Assembly: GCF_020176955.2 (NCBI RefSeq)
Contig: NZ_JAIUCZ020000005.1
Span: 651,755-715,754, forward strand
Length of the DNA: 64,000 nt
Direction of reading: 5' to 3'
DNA from: Nocardia sp. alder85J
Lineage (GTDB): Bacteria; Actinomycetota; Actinomycetes; Mycobacteriales; Mycobacteriaceae
Under the pieces are notes generated by a model. That model was not told the DNA's origin and did no database searches. It was given only the letters and a program-made list of their open reading frames with translations. A program made the position numbers and the translations under genes. Below are positions 16,000 through 24,567 of this stretch, piece after piece. Position 1 is the stretch's first letter; each line of letters starts with the position of its first letter.

Positions 16000-17036
16000 T
16001 TGCAGTCCTTGTCGTACGGGGCGATGTTCACCTGCGGGGCCCGGCCGGCCAGCGCGCACATCCACGAGTCGAGGAAGGCGCCGTAGGGGGCGTTGGCGTC
16101 GAGTTCCACGCTGCTGCCGGTGAGGTTCGCCCAGGAGCGCCACGGCACCGGGAGGATCTGCAGGATGTTGCGCAGCAGGTCGTCGTGCCGGCTGAGCATC
16201 CCGGTCATCTCGTTCAGGTTGTCGATCAGGCCCTGGACCTCGGACCGGTCGTCGACCACGATCGGCTTCAGCGAATCGACCAGATGGCTGGTGGCGGCGA
16301 TCATCGACTCGATCGCCTGCCGCCGGGCCTGCACCTCCTGCAACAGGGCGCGGCCCTGGGTGACCAGGGCGCCGATGTTCGCCTGCTGGGACTTCACCAG
16401 TTCGGTGAGCTTGGCGGTGCTGGTGATCAGCGCGCCGAGCTGGTCGCGACGCTCGGCGATCACCGCGGACAGCGTGTGGATGTTCGCCATCACGGAGGGG
16501 ACCAGTTGCGGCAACCCGTCGAGCTGGCCGGACAGATCGGTCAGCGCGTGGCCCACCTGATCGGCGTCGACCTGGTCGAAGGTGCGGGTCACATCGGTCA
16601 GCGCCGATTGCAGATCGTAGGGAACGCTGGTGTGCGCCAGCGGGATTCGCGGCGCCGAACCCGGGCCGCGCGGGCTGAGCTCGACGTACCGGTTGCCCAG
16701 CAGCGTGGTCAGCTTGATCGCGGCGGCGGTGCCGGCGCCCAGCGCGACATCGTGATGGATGCTCAGCGTCACCGTCACGTGGTCGCCGGCGAGCCGGATC
16801 CCGGCCACATGCCCGACCGGCACGCCGGCCACGGTCACCTGGTCACCGGCGCCGAGCTGCGCGGCCTGCGCGAAATCCGCCTCGATCCGGCGGTCGCCGA
16901 TGTTCAGCGAATTGACCGCCAGCGCGGCCACGATCACCACCACCAGGATCGCGATGGCCGCGACCCCCAGCCACGCTTTCGGGTACTCCTCGAGCTTCTT
17001 ACCCCGTAAACCCTTCAGGTTCTGTCCGATTCGCAT
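15996..17036 (-). CDS. Mce family protein C (MceC)
   Basis: A 346-residue Mce protein. The N-terminal helix is AWLGVAAIAILVVVIVAALAV, and the MCE domain contains AQLGAGDQVTVAGVPVGHV and TTLLGNRYVELSPRG. The helical region ends with the conserved cysteine pair at CALAG and DKDCK. ATG 17036 is four bases after the mceB stop. An alternative start 39 bases upstream lies inside mceB and lacks family similarity. Confidence 0.92.
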   Translation of the reverse strand: MRIGQNLKGLRGKKLEEYPKAWLGVAAIAILVVVIVAALAVNSLNIGDRRIEADFAQAAQLGAGDQVTVAGVPVGHVAGIRLAGDHVTVTLSIHHDVALGAGTAAAIKLTTLLGNRYVELSPRGPGSAPRIPLAHTSVPYDLQSALTDVTRTFDQVDADQVGHALTDLSGQLDGLPQLVPSVMANIHTLSAVIAERRDQLGALITSTAKLTELVKSQQANIGALVTQGRALLQEVQARRQAIESMIAATSHLVDSLKPIVVDDRSEVQGLIDNLNEMTGMLSRHDDLLRNILQILPVPWRSWANLTGSSVELDANAPYGAFLDSWMCALAGRAPQVNIAPYDKDCK

Positions 17037-17040
17037 GGGG

Positions 17041-18078
17041 TCACCGACACTTCGAGGTGTGCTGGGCGACCCCACCCGGAGTGATGCCGTCGACGACCTC
17101 CGGGATCAGCGGCCCCAGGCCGGGGGTCAGCGACAGTTGCACGTCACAGGCGTAGGCCTCGACGTAGGCGCCGTCCTGGGTCATCCGGGCCATGCCCTTC
17201 AACAACATCGGCAAGTTGTCCCCCATGTACTCGAACTTGTCCTTGTTGTCGATGAAGTGCCGGGTGAAACCCGGATCGCGATTGATGAACTCGCCCAGGG
17301 CGGGCCGATCGGCGGCGATGATCTCCGAGGCGCGACCGACCACCCGGGCGATCTGGTCCACCCCGTCGAACAGCGCCTGGCGATTGGCGTCCAGTCCCTC
17401 GAACAGCGTGCGGGTCTGCTGGATCACGGTGGTCAGGCTGCCGCTCTGCTTCGCGAGGTTGTCCACGATGGTGGTCAGATTGGTGATCACCTGGCCCAGC
17501 ACCTCGTCGGGTCCGGCGAAAGTCTGTGCCAGCTGGGTGGTTTCGGCGATCAGCGTGGTGATCGCGCCGTTGTCCCCCTGCAACGCCTTGATCAGGGCGC
17601 CGCTGATGTTGTCCACGGCGTCGCGGTCCAGGGTGCCGAACAGCGGCTCGAAACCGTTGAGCAGCTTGGAGATGTCGAAGGACGGTTCGGTGCGCTCGAT
17701 CGGGATCAGCGCCCCCGAGCGCAGGGCGCCGAGATCACCCTTGCCGCTGCGCGCGATACCGAGATAACGCTGCCCGATCAGGTTCTGGTAGGTCACCGCG
17801 ACCGTGCTGTCGCCGTAGAGCACCTGATCGCTCTGCACCCGGAAGCCGACCCGGGCGGTGGCGCCGGTGAGGCCGATCGACTCGACCCGCCCGACCCGCA
17901 CCCCGGCCACGCGCACGTCGTCGCCGACCCGCAGCCCCGAGACGTCGGTGAACAGGGCCGAATACTTCGTGGTGCTACCCGCGACCCCGCGTTCCAGCGT
18001 GACCACCACGGTCCAGCTCAGCACCGCCGAGACCACCAGGAAGATCACCAGCACCAGCAACGAGCGGCGATAACTCAT
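17041..18078 (-). CDS. Mce family protein B (MceB)
   Basis: A 345-residue Mce protein. An N-terminal helix (SLLVLVIFLVVSAVLSWTVV) leads into the MCE domain with YSALFTDVSGLRVGDDVRVA and TYQNLIGQRYLGI. The C-terminus has the conserved cysteines at AYACDV and SKCR. Second in the operon, its ATG overlaps the mceA stop as ATGA (18075-18078). Confidence 0.93.
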   Translation of the reverse strand: MSYRRSLLVLVIFLVVSAVLSWTVVVTLERGVAGSTTKYSALFTDVSGLRVGDDVRVAGVRVGRVESIGLTGATARVGFRVQSDQVLYGDSTVAVTYQNLIGQRYLGIARSGKGDLGALRSGALIPIERTEPSFDISKLLNGFEPLFGTLDRDAVDNISGALIKALQGDNGAITTLIAETTQLAQTFAGPDEVLGQVITNLTTIVDNLAKQSGSLTTVIQQTRTLFEGLDANRQALFDGVDQIARVVGRASEIIAADRPALGEFINRDPGFTRHFIDNKDKFEYMGDNLPMLLKGMARMTQDGAYVEAYACDVQLSLTPGLGPLIPEVVDGITPGGVAQHTSKCR

Positions 18079-19373
18079 CGCTCACCTCCGTTCGGATCCG
18101 GCGCGACCGCGACGGTCGTGCCCCGGGCCAGCGGGCCGAACAGCAGGTCCGAGGCCGCATTCGGCGGGCCGCCGAGGATGCCGGCGATCTGCTGCTGTTC
18201 CTGCGGGCTGCCGACCGGGCCGATGTCGGGCCCCAGCCCCGCCGGCGGCTGGAAGCCGCGTGGGTCCACGCTGCCCGCGGTGGCCTCGGCGCTGGTCGGG
18301 CCGGTGACACAGCTGGGGCCGGCGAGATCGCCGTAGCGCGGGCAGTCGGCCCGGGTGTACTGCCGGTTCGGGGTCAGCTGCACGATCACCTTGGCGGTGA
18401 TCCGCTGGGTGTCGGGATTCCACACGCTGACGAAGTTCCTGGTCAGCCGCGACACCGAGACGGTGATCTGCGGGAAGGTGGCGGCGCCGTCGCCGAGGAC
18501 GTCGAGCACCGGGCCCATGTGGGTGGTCACGTTGATGATCTGGTCCACCCGGCGGTCCAGCGCGCCCTCGACCGTGCCGGTGGTGTGCAGCCCGCCGGTC
18601 AGCAGCGCGGTGAGTTGCTCGCGCTGCTGCGCGATGGTCAGCATCGGCACCACCGAGTGGTGCAGGGCGTCGAGCAGTTCCGGTGCCGCCGTTTGCAATT
18701 CACGCAACGAGGCGGACAGGGCGTCGAGGGTGGTGGGCGCGTCGGACACCGAGACCACCGAGCGCAGCGCCTCGACGATCTGCCGCAACTGCGCCCCGGC
18801 GTCGCCGAGCGCGGCGCCACGGCCGTCGGTCGCCGTCGCCAGTGTCGCCAGCATGCCGACCGCCCGATCGGTGCCCTGCCGGCCGACCGCGGCGACGATC
18901 TGCCGCAGCTGGTCCAGCGAGGTCTGCAACCGGACGGTGGCCAGGCTGCGATCCTGCGCGATCCGGGTGCCCGAGCTCAGCGACGGCGCGGAACCGTTGT
19001 CCAGCAACTGGATCGACGGCACCGCGAACACATTGCTCGGCACCACCCGGGCGGTGACCGTCCCGGGTATGTGCCGCGCGTACTCGGGGCCGAGCCGGAT
19101 GTGCACCTCGTTCATCCCGGCCTGCGCGGCCGCGGTGACCTCGGTGACGAATCCGACCCGGACGCCCTCGTACTTCACATCGGATTTCGGTGGCAGGCCG
19201 TCGCCCACATTCGCCATGACGGCGACGACGGTCACGGACTTGCGAAATACCCCTCGCGAATTCGCGATCATCGCCGTCGCGGCGACGGCCGCGATGACGA
19301 CGAAGCAGATCCCCGTCAGCAGCAACCTCGCCGCGGACGGCCCGCGGCCGTCGGGTTCGAACATGGTCGACAC
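18075..19373 (-). CDS. Mce family protein A (MceA)
   Basis: A 432-residue Mce protein and the first Mce gene of the operon. It has one N-terminal helix (LLLTGICFVVIAAVAATAMI), an MCE domain (VGDGLPPKSDVKYEGVRVGF, then VVPSNVFAVPSIQLLD), a long helical region, and a cysteine-containing proline/glycine-rich tail. GTG 19373 or ATG 19364 could be the start. The upstream sequence has GGTAGGTAG twice, the nearer copy suiting GTG. It follows the P450 gene by 69 bases with no hairpin, so read-through from the P450 promoter is likely. Confidence 0.9.
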   Translation of the reverse strand: MSTMFEPDGRGPSAARLLLTGICFVVIAAVAATAMIANSRGVFRKSVTVVAVMANVGDGLPPKSDVKYEGVRVGFVTEVTAAAQAGMNEVHIRLGPEYARHIPGTVTARVVPSNVFAVPSIQLLDNGSAPSLSSGTRIAQDRSLATVRLQTSLDQLRQIVAAVGRQGTDRAVGMLATLATATDGRGAALGDAGAQLRQIVEALRSVVSVSDAPTTLDALSASLRELQTAAPELLDALHHSVVPMLTIAQQREQLTALLTGGLHTTGTVEGALDRRVDQIINVTTHMGPVLDVLGDGAATFPQITVSVSRLTRNFVSVWNPDTQRITAKVIVQLTPNRQYTRADCPRYGDLAGPSCVTGPTSAEATAGSVDPRGFQPPAGLGPDIGPVGSPQEQQQIAGILGGPPNAASDLLFGPLARGTTVAVAPDPNGGER

Positions 19374-19442
19374 GTACTACCTACCTCGCTGGCTACCTAC
19401 CACTACGGCGCCGGATCCGGTTGTGGCGCCGCCCGATTCGGC

Positions 19443-20729
19443 CTAGTGGGCCGGGCCCGGCGTGAACCGGATGTGCAGATCGGTGAGACCGCGCAGGATG
19501 AAGGTCGGCTCGAAGTTGTAGCGCCGCGCGTCGGCCGGGCCGTGCTTGTCCTCGTCGATGGTGATGTCGAGCATCCGGTCGAGGATGCGCTCGAGCGACA
19601 CCCGGCCCTCGACCCGCGCCAGCGGGCTGCCGGGGCAGGTGTGCGGGCCGCGGCCGAAGGCGATGTGCTCCCGGAAGTTCCGGCGATCGATGCGGAACTC
19701 GTGCGGGTTCTCGAACCGCTCGGGATCGCGGTTGGCCGCTCCCGGCAGCACCATGACCAGCGAACCGGCCGGCACCGGGGTGTCACCGATGGTGGTGGTG
19801 CGCTTGGCCAGCCGGAAGCTGCTCTTGACCGGCGCGTGCAGCCGCAGCGTCTCCTCGACGAAGGCCGGGATGAGGCTGCGGTCCGCGCGCAGGGCCTGCT
19901 GGATCTCGGGCTGGTCGCCGAACACCCGCAGCGAGGCGGCGAGCAGTTTGGCGGTGGTCTCCTGACCGGCGCCGAACACGAAGGTGGCGGTGCGGACCAC
20001 GTCGACCACCTCGGGGGTGCTGCCGTCGGGGTACTTGGCCAGGGCCAGCTGGGTCAGCACGTCGTCGCGCGGGTCGGCGCGGCGGTCGCTGATGTAGGCG
20101 GAGAACTTCTCGTCCAGGAATTCCAGCGGGTTGGCCGAGACGTGCTCCTTGTCGAGCGCGCCGATCCGGGCGCCGGGGCGATCCGCGCCGAGCACCGTGC
20201 GGAACTCGTCGTGATCCTCCTCCGGCACACCGAGCAGGTCGGCGATCACCAAGAGCGAGAACGGCTTCGCGTATTCGGCCACGAACTCGGCACTGCCCGC
20301 GGCGACGAACTCGTCCAGCTGGCGGTCGGCCAGCCGCCACATGAATTCCTCGTTCTCCTTCAACCGCGCCGGGGTCAGCAGCCGGCTCAGCAGCGAACGG
20401 GCATGGGTGTGGTCCGGCGGATCCATGGTCACCATGTGCTCGTACATCGGCAGTTCGGTGCGATGTTCGGCGATCTGGTCGGTGATGTCGTCACCGACCG
20501 GCTGGAACGGCAGCGGCGGGAAGGGGCCGCCGACCGCGATGCACGATGAGAAATTCCCGTCCGCATCCCGCAGCACCTTGTCGGCTTCCTCGTATCCGGT
20601 GACCGCGAGCACCCCGTAGTTCGGCTCACGAACAATCGGGTGCTTGGCCCGGAGATAGTCGTAGTACGGATACGGATCCGGTACCAGCGCGGGATCGGTG
20701 AAATAATCGACCGTGTCGAAGTCGGTCAT
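19443..20729 (-). CDS. Cytochrome P450
   Basis: A 428-residue bacterial class I P450. The oxygen-activation helix has FGAGQETTAK, the ExxR motif is EETLRLH, and the haem loop is FGRGPHTCPGSPLA with the ligand Cys365. There is no membrane anchor. ATG 20729 follows an AGGAG site. The family number cannot be assigned by eye. The redox partners are not encoded nearby. Its place just ahead of mceA suggests oxidation of an imported lipid or steroid, an inference from position only. Confidence 0.93.
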   Translation of the reverse strand: MTDFDTVDYFTDPALVPDPYPYYDYLRAKHPIVREPNYGVLAVTGYEEADKVLRDADGNFSSCIAVGGPFPPLPFQPVGDDITDQIAEHRTELPMYEHMVTMDPPDHTHARSLLSRLLTPARLKENEEFMWRLADRQLDEFVAAGSAEFVAEYAKPFSLLVIADLLGVPEEDHDEFRTVLGADRPGARIGALDKEHVSANPLEFLDEKFSAYISDRRADPRDDVLTQLALAKYPDGSTPEVVDVVRTATFVFGAGQETTAKLLAASLRVFGDQPEIQQALRADRSLIPAFVEETLRLHAPVKSSFRLAKRTTTIGDTPVPAGSLVMVLPGAANRDPERFENPHEFRIDRRNFREHIAFGRGPHTCPGSPLARVEGRVSLERILDRMLDITIDEDKHGPADARRYNFEPTFILRGLTDLHIRFTPGPAH

Positions 20730-21190
20730 GAAAGGCTCCTGGATCTGGTCATCGGGAAAAAGGACGACTCGAGCGACGACCGGCATTGATACCGGCCGCT
20801 CGCAAAACTCTCCGGTAGTACACCGGCGGATGTGTTCAGCGGTGACGAATTCGGTCCGCGAACCGTTCGGCAGCTGAGCTCACGGCCCGGCGGCGACTTT
20901 CTCCCGATTGGCTTCCGCGAAGATTGTGCCGACCGTCACATGCCCGAGTCAATAGCTCCCGCAAAGGTATTCATTGGTGTTTCTGAATGGATCATCAGGT
21001 ACGGAGAAATGCGTCTGCTGCGCCGTGCACAGCAGGCGTGGAAAAAGCAGCGGCCGACTCCGCGCGGCCATCCGCGTATTATGTTCACCTATTCTTTCCG
21101 CCGATCGGATATCCGATCAGAAACACCACCCCCCACTGTCGGCATTCGATTGTGGATACCGACCGGCGGCCGGACGTGATTCCGATCCGG
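20730..21190. other. 461-base gap with probable P450/mce promoter
   Basis: No convincing gene lies here. Local A+T is higher than in the flanks. It should hold the promoter of the P450-mce unit. CCGGTAT-CA-ATGCCGG (near 20785-20800, minus strand) is an imperfect inverted repeat about 60 bases before the P450 start. GATCGGATATCCGATC at 21103-21118 is a perfect 16-bp palindrome. A plus-strand frame at 20832-21179 shows no family or ribosome site. Confidence 0.5.
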
Positions 21191-21907
21191 TCAGCCCGCA
21201 TCGGTGTGCGAGCCGGCCGGATCCGAGAACGCCGCACCGGGACGGTAGTCCGCGCGGCGGCGCAACGGCGCCGTGACGGCGGGGTCCAGATAGAAGGGTT
21301 CCTCCTGCCCGGGGGCCGGGCGGCGGGTCAGCGCGGCCGCCGCGGCGACCTCGTTGTTGGAGGTCAGCCGTCCGATGACGCGCTCCAGCGTCGGCAGGAT
21401 CTCGCCGATCTCGATGGTCCGCTCGGTGAACCGGGCGATCAACGCGTAGATCATGTTGGTCAGCACCAGGCCCACGTCCGCGACGTACTCCGGATCGGCC
21501 CCGCCGAAGATCTGCCCGGCCACCGGGATCACGGCGTCGAAGCCCTGGGCGTCCAGTCGCGTCCCGCCCGGACCGGACCGGGCGCGATGGAATGCCTCCA
21601 GCATTCCCGGATTGCGCTCCCAGGGCTGAAAGACGTTGCGCAGCACCCGCATCAGGCCCTCGTACACCGTCTCCTCGGGTGCCGGGGCCGTCAGGTCCGG
21701 ATACGCGTTGGTGGCCATCCACTCCGCGACCGCCGCGACGATCAACTCGTCGCGGGTCGGGAAGAGTTTGTAGACGGTGGCCAGCGAGGCCTGCGACAGC
21801 CGGGCAACCCGGCGCAACTGCACCGAGTCGTACCCCTCGGTCTGTAACAGCGTGAGCACTACCTCGATGATGCGATCCCTCGGATCGCGGCCAGCCGCCC
21901 TGCTCAC
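21191..21907 (-). CDS. TetR/AcrR-family transcriptional regulator
   Basis: A 238-residue TetR regulator. The HTH reads IIEVVLTLLQTEGYDSVQLR, then RVARLSQASLATVYKLFPTR, in residues 12-50. The C-terminal half has FERTIEIGE-like helices and a proline-rich tail. It has a DNA-binding N-terminus of the KstR/FadR-like type, but the ligand is not predictable. It diverges from the hydrolase gene, and the 120-base gap holds a double palindrome that probably serves as its operator. It lies upstream of the P450-mce unit in the same direction, so it could also control lipid uptake. Confidence 0.88.
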   Translation of the reverse strand: MSRAAGRDPRDRIIEVVLTLLQTEGYDSVQLRRVARLSQASLATVYKLFPTRDELIVAAVAEWMATNAYPDLTAPAPEETVYEGLMRVLRNVFQPWERNPGMLEAFHRARSGPGGTRLDAQGFDAVIPVAGQIFGGADPEYVADVGLVLTNMIYALIARFTERTIEIGEILPTLERVIGRLTSNNEVAAAAALTRRPAPGQEEPFYLDPAVTAPLRRRADYRPGAAFSDPAGSHTDAG

Positions 21908-21916
21908 GCCGAAACT

Positions 21917-21946
21917 GTAACACGGTTACTAGAGTAACCATGTTAT
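21917..21946. promoter_or_regulatory. Double palindromic operator for the divergent TetR/hydrolase pair
   Basis: Two 13-base palindromes of the form GTAAC-N3-GTTAC lie at 21917-21929 (perfect) and 21934-21946 (last base differs), centres 17 bases apart. Together they also form a 30-base inverted repeat with 12 of 14 arm bases paired. The position, 10 bases from the regulator start and 82 before the hydrolase start, fits two TetR dimers repressing both genes. Confidence 0.72.
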
Positions 21947-22027
21947 CCATTCGCGTAAACCGTATTCTCTCCAGTGGGACATCCGGTTGGCCCGGCTTGC
22001 GTGAGGACCCTCAGGGAGCGAGCGAAG

Positions 22028-22750
22028 ATGGCGACATACGTGCTGGTCCACGGCGGTGGACACGGCGGCTGGTGCTATCGGCGGGTGGCGCGCCGGTTAC
22101 AGGCGGCGGGGCACGAGGTCTACACGCCGACCCTGTCCGGGCTCGGCGAGCGCTCCCATCAACTGCATGCCGGCATCGATCTGGCGACCCATGTCCAGGA
22201 CGTGGTGTCGCTGTTGTTCCACGAGGATCTGCGCGACGTCGTCCTGGTCGGCCACAGCTACGGCGGCATGGTGATCACCGGCGCCGCCGACCGCGCCGCC
22301 GACCGGATCGGGCGGCTGGTGTTCCTCGACGCCGCCAACCCGGTGAACGGGCAGTCCCTGGTCGACGTCTCCGGTCCGATCATCGAGGCGGTGCGGCCGT
22401 TCGGGAAGGTCGTCGACGGCGTCGAACTGGTGCTGGTGCCGGAGTCCTCGGACGTGGCGTTGCTCTACGGCGTCACCGATCCCGCCGACCAGGCGTGGAT
22501 GGCCGAGCGGCTGACCGGCCACCCGTGGAAGTGCTTCGAGCAGCGACTGGAGCTGCGCGACGAGGCGGCGCTGTGGGCCATCCCGCAGTACCACATCTGT
22601 TGTGCCGCCACGATTCCCACCCGCGACCCGGAGATGGTGGACAAGGCCCGCGCGGCCGGTCGGCTGTGGAGCATCGACACCGGCCACGACCTGATGATCA
22701 CCGAACCGCAGGCGGTCGCCGACGCCCTGCTGGACGTCGCCGCCGACTAG
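22028..22750 (+). CDS. Alpha/beta-fold hydrolase (esterase-like)
   Basis: A 240-residue hydrolase. HGGGHGGW near residues 8-15 is the oxyanion segment, GHSYGG places the nucleophile at Ser77, and TGHDLMITEP carries the catalytic histidine. The sequence resembles the EstC and plant hydroxynitrile-lyase/methylesterase branch, with cytoplasmic esterases of unknown substrate. ATG 22028 directly precedes ATYVLVHGG. An in-frame start 54 bases upstream adds sequence without similarity. It is controlled from the shared operator with the divergent TetR gene. Confidence 0.88.
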   Translation: MATYVLVHGGGHGGWCYRRVARRLQAAGHEVYTPTLSGLGERSHQLHAGIDLATHVQDVVSLLFHEDLRDVVLVGHSYGGMVITGAADRAADRIGRLVFLDAANPVNGQSLVDVSGPIIEAVRPFGKVVDGVELVLVPESSDVALLYGVTDPADQAWMAERLTGHPWKCFEQRLELRDEAALWAIPQYHICCAATIPTRDPEMVDKARAAGRLWSIDTGHDLMITEPQAVADALLDVAAD

Positions 22751-22766
22751 ATCGCGACGGAGCGGA

Positions 22767-23534
22767 TCACGGACCGGCCACTCCCTGTAGCCGGTTCACC
22801 TGCTTCGTGGTGAGGTCGTGCAGAACGGCCGGCTCGATCGGCTTCGGCGCCGTATCGGCGATCTGGACGACGCTGGAGCCGACCACCGCCACCGTCGCCA
22901 CCGAGTACAGCGTCATGCCCTGACTGGTGGTGCGGACCTGGAACGAGGCGGCGGCGTCACCGGCGGCGGGCTGGTCCAGCCCGCCGAGCAGATAGTGCAC
23001 GGCGGTGCCGTCGGCATCGGTGCCGTCGTAGCGACCGCAGTCCCGCAGCAGCGACTGCACCACCGAGAATGCCTGCGCCGCACCGCCGTTCGGATAACTG
23101 GCGACATCGATGTCGATACTGTCGAATTCGGGGGTGGCGTAGTGCACCGCGCCGCGGGCCGACGCCCCCGGGACCTGATCGCCCACCGGGGCCAGAACTC
23201 TCGCGCAGGCCGCCGGTTCCGTCCGGGAATGGTCCTCGGGCACGGGGCCGTTGCCGGGCGTGCCGTCGTCGAGCCGGGTGAAGCCCGCGGGCAGATCACC
23301 GGCGGTGAGCAGTCGCGATTGCAGGGCGGCCGAGTCGGTGAGTCCGGGTGCGGCCGGTGGCGCGACGGTCGCCGCGGAACCCAGTGCGGGCAGCGTGTCG
23401 CCGTGCTTCGCGCCGCCACATCCGCCGAGCAGCATCACGGCCAGCGCGGTGGCGACGACAGCGCCTACCGGTCGCCACGCCGAACCCGGTCGTGCTGCCG
23501 AACCCGGTCGCACTGCCGAAGTCAGTTGCCCCAT
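22767..23534 (-). CDS. PknH_C-like sensor-domain lipoprotein
   Basis: A 255-residue exported lipoprotein. The signal peptide ends in LLGGC near residue 39. The outer domain has ACARVLAPVGDQVPGA and LLRDCGRYDG, the cysteine-containing blocks of the extracellular sensor domain found in PknH and in many actinobacterial lipoproteins. ATG 23534 lies within the end of the upstream lipoprotein gene (13-base overlap), so the two are translated together. The N-terminus has short repeats of the type RPGSA. Ligand and role are unknown. Confidence 0.78.
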   Translation of the reverse strand: MGQLTSAVRPGSAARPGSAWRPVGAVVATALAVMLLGGCGGAKHGDTLPALGSAATVAPPAAPGLTDSAALQSRLLTAGDLPAGFTRLDDGTPGNGPVPEDHSRTEPAACARVLAPVGDQVPGASARGAVHYATPEFDSIDIDVASYPNGGAAQAFSVVQSLLRDCGRYDGTDADGTAVHYLLGGLDQPAAGDAAASFQVRTTSQGMTLYSVATVAVVGSSVVQIADTAPKPIEPAVLHDLTTKQVNRLQGVAGP

Positions 23535-24451
23535 TGCACCTGGGTACTGATGTTCTGCGCCAGCGACACCGAGGTGCGCGGGTCGCGGTAGACCTGCCGG
23601 CCGCCGACGGTCACCGATCCCGACACCGGCAGTGGCAGGCCGAGATCCACGGTGATGGTGCCGGAGCCGTACATCAGGTAGTCGACGATATCCAGCGAAC
23701 CGGCGCTGTTGGGCAGATTCCACACCGTCGAGATGGGCTTCTGCGTCACCTCCAGCTGGATGGTGAGCAGATTGCCGTCCCGGCGGGTCAGCGTCGCGGT
23801 GGTCACCTGATCCAGCGGGAAACCGCTGGACACCCGCTGCCGCACCTTCCATATCGCCCCCTCGCCGACCGGTTCGACGGGGAAGGCGATCGACTGGTAG
23901 ACCGCCTGATAGAAGGCCTGCTCCAGCGCCGCGCGGGCGGCATCCGGGGTGGCCGGTTTCGGGGCCAGTCGCAGTGCGGTGATCGCGCCGGCGTCGCTGA
24001 TCGCGAACGCGGCGTGCGAACCGTCCGCCGACTGCAACTGCTGGGCCAGCGCCGGATCCGGCGAGGTCGCGGTGCCGAGCGTCAGATCGACGCCGTCGCG
24101 GGAGACCTGGGCGGTGAGCGGGATGGTGACCGCGGGCGGGGAGAAGTCGCGCACCGCCTGATCGTTGAGCTGCTGCTCGATGTGGTGATCGGTGCGCAGC
24201 GTGACCTGCTGGGTCTGATCCGTGTCGTAGGCGGGATGCAGCACCGACCGCGGCTCGGCGCCGGGCTGGACCAGGGTGGTGATGGACGCCGAGATCGGTA
24301 CGGTGACCTCTTTACCCAGACCGGACGGCTCCACCTCGGCATCGCGCTTCGCGTCGGCGGTACTGCACCCGGCGGCCCCCAGTCCGGCCAAGGCGACCGC
24401 AAGCACGAGTAGCAGCGCACTCGAGCGAGATGGCAACACCGTCACGCCCAC
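23522..24451 (-). CDS. Lipoprotein of unknown function
   Basis: A 309-residue protein with a clear lipoprotein signal (LALLLVLAVALAG-type core, lipobox GAAGC near residue 29). The mature part has an Asp/Gln-rich N-terminal segment and beta-rich repeats such as VTVPISASITT and VTIPLTAQVSRDG. I recognise no catalytic motif. It may belong to one of the DUF families of mycolata lipoproteins. The start is GTG 24451, with a second GTG two codons later. It overlaps the next lipoprotein gene, and divergent lspA encodes the peptidase that would cleave both signal peptides. Confidence 0.75.
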   Translation of the reverse strand: MGVTVLPSRSSALLLVLAVALAGLGAAGCSTADAKRDAEVEPSGLGKEVTVPISASITTLVQPGAEPRSVLHPAYDTDQTQQVTLRTDHHIEQQLNDQAVRDFSPPAVTIPLTAQVSRDGVDLTLGTATSPDPALAQQLQSADGSHAAFAISDAGAITALRLAPKPATPDAARAALEQAFYQAVYQSIAFPVEPVGEGAIWKVRQRVSSGFPLDQVTTATLTRRDGNLLTIQLEVTQKPISTVWNLPNSAGSLDIVDYLMYGSGTITVDLGLPLPVSGSVTVGGRQVYRDPRTSVSLAQNISTQVQWGN

Positions 24452-24567
24452 AGCGTACGACCGGTTCCTGAAAAACAGCTGGGATGTCGACCGGCCGTGT
24501 CCGGTCGGCGGGCACGGCGGTGCCGACGCGGGCCATGGTCACGGCAGTGTCCGTGCGGCTATAGGGG

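Noticed and set aside
20832..21179. A 115-residue plus-strand frame in the P450 upstream gap
   Set aside because: No ribosome site, no recognisable domain, and unusual residue use; the region looks regulatory.
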